Shown here: piece by piece, positions 3,000 through 5,427 of the stretch | Layout of the letters: each line of letters starts with the position of its first letter | How positions within the stretch are numbered: position 1 is the first letter of the stretch | DNA from: an uncultured Collinsella sp. | GTDB taxonomy: Bacteria; Actinomycetota; Coriobacteriia; Coriobacteriales; Coriobacteriaceae | Assembly (NCBI GenBank): GCA_902494605.1 | Contig: CABUUG010000123.1 | Coordinates: 1-5,427, forward strand | Direction of reading: 5' to 3' | Length of the DNA stretch: 5,427 nucleotides | Made by a program: the position numbers and the translations under genes | The notes under the pieces: generated by a model | What the model was told of the DNA's origin: nothing | What the model saw: only the letters and a program-made list of their open reading frames with translations | Database searches by the model: none

Positions 3000-5427
3000 G
3001 TGACCTACGCATACACTGCCACTGAGCGCAAGCGCGTCAGCTTCGGGAAAATCCCGGAGGCCATGGAGCTCCCCAACCTTATCTCTGTTCAAAGGGAATC
3101 CTTTGAGCGTTTTAAGGACGAGGGCCTTCGTGAGGCGTTCAAGGAATCCAGCCCCATCCAGAGCCAGAACCATGTTCTCGAGGTTACCTTCGGCGAGCAT
3201 CAGTTCGGCGACCCCGCGCACACCGTCGAGGAGTGCCGCGAGAAGGACATGACCTATCAAGCCCCGCTTCTGACCGACGTCCGTCTCACCAACAAGGAGA
3301 CCGGCGAGATCAAGGAGCAGCTCGTCTTTATGGGCGACTTCCCCATGATGACCGATCAGGGCACCTTCATCATCAACGGTACCGAGCGTATCGTCGTCTC
3401 GCAGCTCGTCCGCTCCCCGGGTGTGTACTACAGCTCCGAGATGGATTCGGGCAAGCAGATCTACAAGGCCCAGATCATCCCGTCCCGCGGTGCCTGGCTC
3501 GAGTTTGAGGTCGACAAGCGCGACCAGCTCATGGTCTCCATCGACCGTAAGCGCAAGCAGAGCGCCACGATGTTCCTGCGCGCCCTTGGCATTGCCGTCA
3601 CCAACGACGACATCATCGAGCTGCTCGGCAACTCCGATGTGATTAAGCGTACCCTGGAGCGCGATACCGCCCTCACCCGCGAGGATGCCCTTATCGAGAT
3701 CTACCGTCGCCTGCGCCCGGGCGAGCCTCCTACCGTGGACGCTTCCCGCAGCCTGCTCGAGGGCCTGCTCTTTAACCCGCAGCGCTACGATCTGGCCCGC
3801 GTCGGTCGTTACAAGGTCAACAAGAAGCTCAACCTCACCACCGAGGAAGAGGTCACGGTGCTCACCGACGAGGATATCGTCGCGACGCTGCGCTACCTCC
3901 TGTCCCTCGCTGCCGGCGAGCAGGGCTTCAAGGTCGACGACATCGACCACTTTGGCAACCGCCGCATCCGTACCGTCGGCGAGCTCGTCGCCAACCAGTT
4001 CCGTATCGGCATGAGCCGTATGGAGCGCGTCGTCCGTGAGCGCATGAGCTCCCAGGACATCGACGAGATCACCCCGCAGTCGCTCATCAACATCCGCCCG
4101 ATCGTGGCCTCCATCAAGGAGTTCTTCGGTTCCTCGCAGCTCTCGCAGTTCATGGACCAGGCGAACCCCCTGACCGGTCTGACCCACAAGCGCCGTCTGT
4201 CCGCACTCGGCCCTGGCGGTCTTGCCGGCCACAAGTCCGGCTCCAGCCGCCGCACCAACGTGCCGACGGCCGTCCGCGACGTCCACAACTCGCACTACAG
4301 CCGCATGTGCCCGATCGAGACCCCCGAAGGCCCCAACATCGGCCTGATCGGCTCGCTCGCCCTCTACGCCCGCGTCAACGAGTACGGTTTCATCGAGGCT
4401 CCGTTCCGCCGCGTCGAGAACGGCGTTGCCACCGACCAGATCGACTGGATGACCGCTGACGAGGAAGAGAAGCACGTCATCGAGCCGGCCAACACGCCGC
4501 TCGATCCCAAGACCAACGAGTTCATCACGACCGATGCCGAGGGCAAGATCGTCCGTCCGCACACCGTGATCGCCCGTACCCGCGACTTCGACGGCTCCTT
4601 CGGCGCTCCCGCCGACGTGCCCGTCGAGGACGTCGACTACATGGACGTCTCGCCGCGTCAGATGCTCTCCGTCGCAGCCACGCTGATCCCGTTCCTTGAG
4701 CACGACGACGCCAAGCGTACGCTGATGGGCGCTAACATGCAGCGTCAGGCCGTGCCGCTGGTTCACCCTGCCGCTCCCTATGTCGGTACCGGCATGGAGC
4801 GTCGCGCCGCCCTGGACTCTGGCGAGGTTACCCTGGCCAAGAACGCCGGCGAGGTCATCTTTGCCGACGCCGCCAAGATCATCGTCAAGCATGCCGGCGG
4901 CATGGACGAGTATCACCTGGCCAAGTACCAGCGCTCCAACCAGTCCACCTGCATCAACCACCGCCCGCTCGTGCGCGTCGGTGACACCGTTGAGCAGGGC
5001 GAGCCCCTGGCTGACGGTCCTTCGACCGATCATGGCGAGCTCGCACTGGGCCAGAACCTCACCGTGGCATACATGCCGTGGGAAGGCTTCAACTACGAGG
5101 ACGGTATCGTCGTGTCCGAGCGCCTGGTGGCCGAGGACCTGCTGACGACCATCAACATCACCCGTCACGAGATCGATGCCCGCGACACCAAGCTCGGCCC
5201 CGAGGAGATCACCCGCGAGATCCCGAACCTCTCCGAGGATATGCTTGCCAACCTCGACGAGGACGGCATCATCCGCATCGGCGCCGAGGTCGGCCCTGGC
5301 GACATCCTGGTCGGCAAGGTCACGCCTAAGGGCGAGAGCGCTCTGACCGCCGAGGAGCGCCTGCTGCGCGCCATCTTCGGTGCCAAGGCTCACGACGTTC
5401 GCGACACCTCCCTTAAGATGCCTCACG
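3000..5427 (+). CDS. rpoB: DNA-directed RNA polymerase subunit beta (N-terminal 809 codons; right end cut)
   Basis: RpoB forms one pincer of RNA polymerase and part of its active centre. The protein starts at GTG 3000 and reads MTYAYTATERKRVSFGKI. The protrusion and lobe follow with LPNLISVQRESFERF, IINGTERIVVSQLVRSPGVYY and DHFGNRRIRTVGEL. The rifampicin region is FFGSSQLSQFMDQANPL (375-391) and THKRRLSALGPGGL (395-408). It keeps the wild-type residues at Q513, D516, H526, R529 and S531 (E. coli numbers), so target-based rifampicin resistance is not indicated. IETPEGPNIGLI (439-450) is cluster II. MGANMQRQAVPLV lies near 576-588, and NYEDGIVVSERL near 698-709 carries the acidic pair E700-D701 (E. 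coli E813-D814). The numbering offset shows that the lobe insertion of proteobacteria is missing. Residues 409-424 are an unusual fork-loop-2 replacement. The complete protein is probably about 1150-1200 aa, with rpoC expected next. A long open frame on the opposite strand is only its shadow. Confidence 0.99.
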   Translation, partial: MTYAYTATERKRVSFGKIPEAMELPNLISVQRESFERFKDEGLREAFKESSPIQSQNHVLEVTFGEHQFGDPAHTVEECREKDMTYQAPLLTDVRLTNKETGEIKEQLVFMGDFPMMTDQGTFIINGTERIVVSQLVRSPGVYYSSEMDSGKQIYKAQIIPSRGAWLEFEVDKRDQLMVSIDRKRKQSATMFLRALGIAVTNDDIIELLGNSDVIKRTLERDTALTREDALIEIYRRLRPGEPPTVDASRSLLEGLLFNPQRYDLARVGRYKVNKKLNLTTEEEVTVLTDEDIVATLRYLLSLAAGEQGFKVDDIDHFGNRRIRTVGELVANQFRIGMSRMERVVRERMSSQDIDEITPQSLINIRPIVASIKEFFGSSQLSQFMDQANPLTGLTHKRRLSALGPGGLAGHKSGSSRRTNVPTAVRDVHNSHYSRMCPIETPEGPNIGLIGSLALYARVNEYGFIEAPFRRVENGVATDQIDWMTADEEEKHVIEPANTPLDPKTNEFITTDAEGKIVRPHTVIARTRDFDGSFGAPADVPVEDVDYMDVSPRQMLSVAATLIPFLEHDDAKRTLMGANMQRQAVPLVHPAAPYVGTGMERRAALDSGEVTLAKNAGEVIFADAAKIIVKHAGGMDEYHLAKYQRSNQSTCINHRPLVRVGDTVEQGEPLADGPSTDHGELALGQNLTVAYMPWEGFNYEDGIVVSERLVAEDLLTTINITRHEIDARDTKLGPEEITREIPNLSEDMLANLDEDGIIRIGAEVGPGDILVGKVTPKGESALTAEERLLRAIFGAKAHDVRDTSLKMPH

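Noticed and set aside
2928..5426. An 832-codon open frame on the minus strand opposite rpoB
   Set aside because: It mirrors rpoB codon for codon; GC-ending codons on the plus strand leave few stops on the other strand. The translation is low in complexity and resembles no family, while the plus strand encodes a clear RpoB.
1..5427. tRNA genes, CRISPR arrays, insertion sequences
   Set aside because: No tRNA-like cloverleaf, regularly spaced repeat series or transposase reading frame was seen.

Overview
This window looks like chromosomal DNA of a GC-rich, rifampicin-target-conserved actinobacterium, most likely of class Coriobacteriia (Collinsella or a relative). The basis is the strongly GC-ending codon use, the close similarity of the RpoB fragment to actinobacterial RpoB in the parts I can recall, and the gene style; the genus is inference. 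All four genes read left to right: rplJ (ribosomal protein L10), rplL (L7/L12), galU (UTP-glucose-1-phosphate uridylyltransferase) and the first two thirds of rpoB (RNA polymerase beta subunit), which is cut by the right edge.

Region 1-487 is non-coding and heavily structured. A small hairpin (15-33) is followed by a nested palindrome of about 200 bp (34-251) whose inner arms form a 35-bp stem. Its outer arm touches the -35 box of a good sigma-70-type promoter (243-271). Downstream of that promoter lies a ribosomal protein L10 leader (about 298-370) with a candidate antiterminator (361-390) and an intrinsic terminator (386-422). This is the layout of an L10(L12)4-controlled attenuator in front of rplJ-rplL.

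Region 488-1550 is the rplJ-rplL operon, which builds the ribosomal stalk. A 102-nt spacer with three short hairpins separates the genes, and a very strong terminator (1518-1550) closes the operon. Region 1551-2765 is a separate galU unit with its own candidate promoter, two palindromes about two helical turns apart that look like an operator, leader hairpins and its own terminator (2733-2765). Region 2766-2999 holds a LexA/SOS-box-like palindrome, a second inverted repeat sharing one of its half-sites, and an extended -10 promoter for rpoB. rpoB starts at a GTG with a near-perfect Shine-Dalgarno sequence.

The layout shows that the usual rplJL-rpoBC co-transcription unit is split here: galU sits between rplL and rpoB behind terminators, so the stalk proteins and RNA polymerase probably run from different promoters. 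The most unusual protein feature is in RpoB. The part of fork loop 2 after the rifampicin region, very conserved in bacteria, is replaced by a longer, unrelated stretch (4224-4271). Neighbouring conserved residues also differ, although the reading frame and the flanking motifs are intact.
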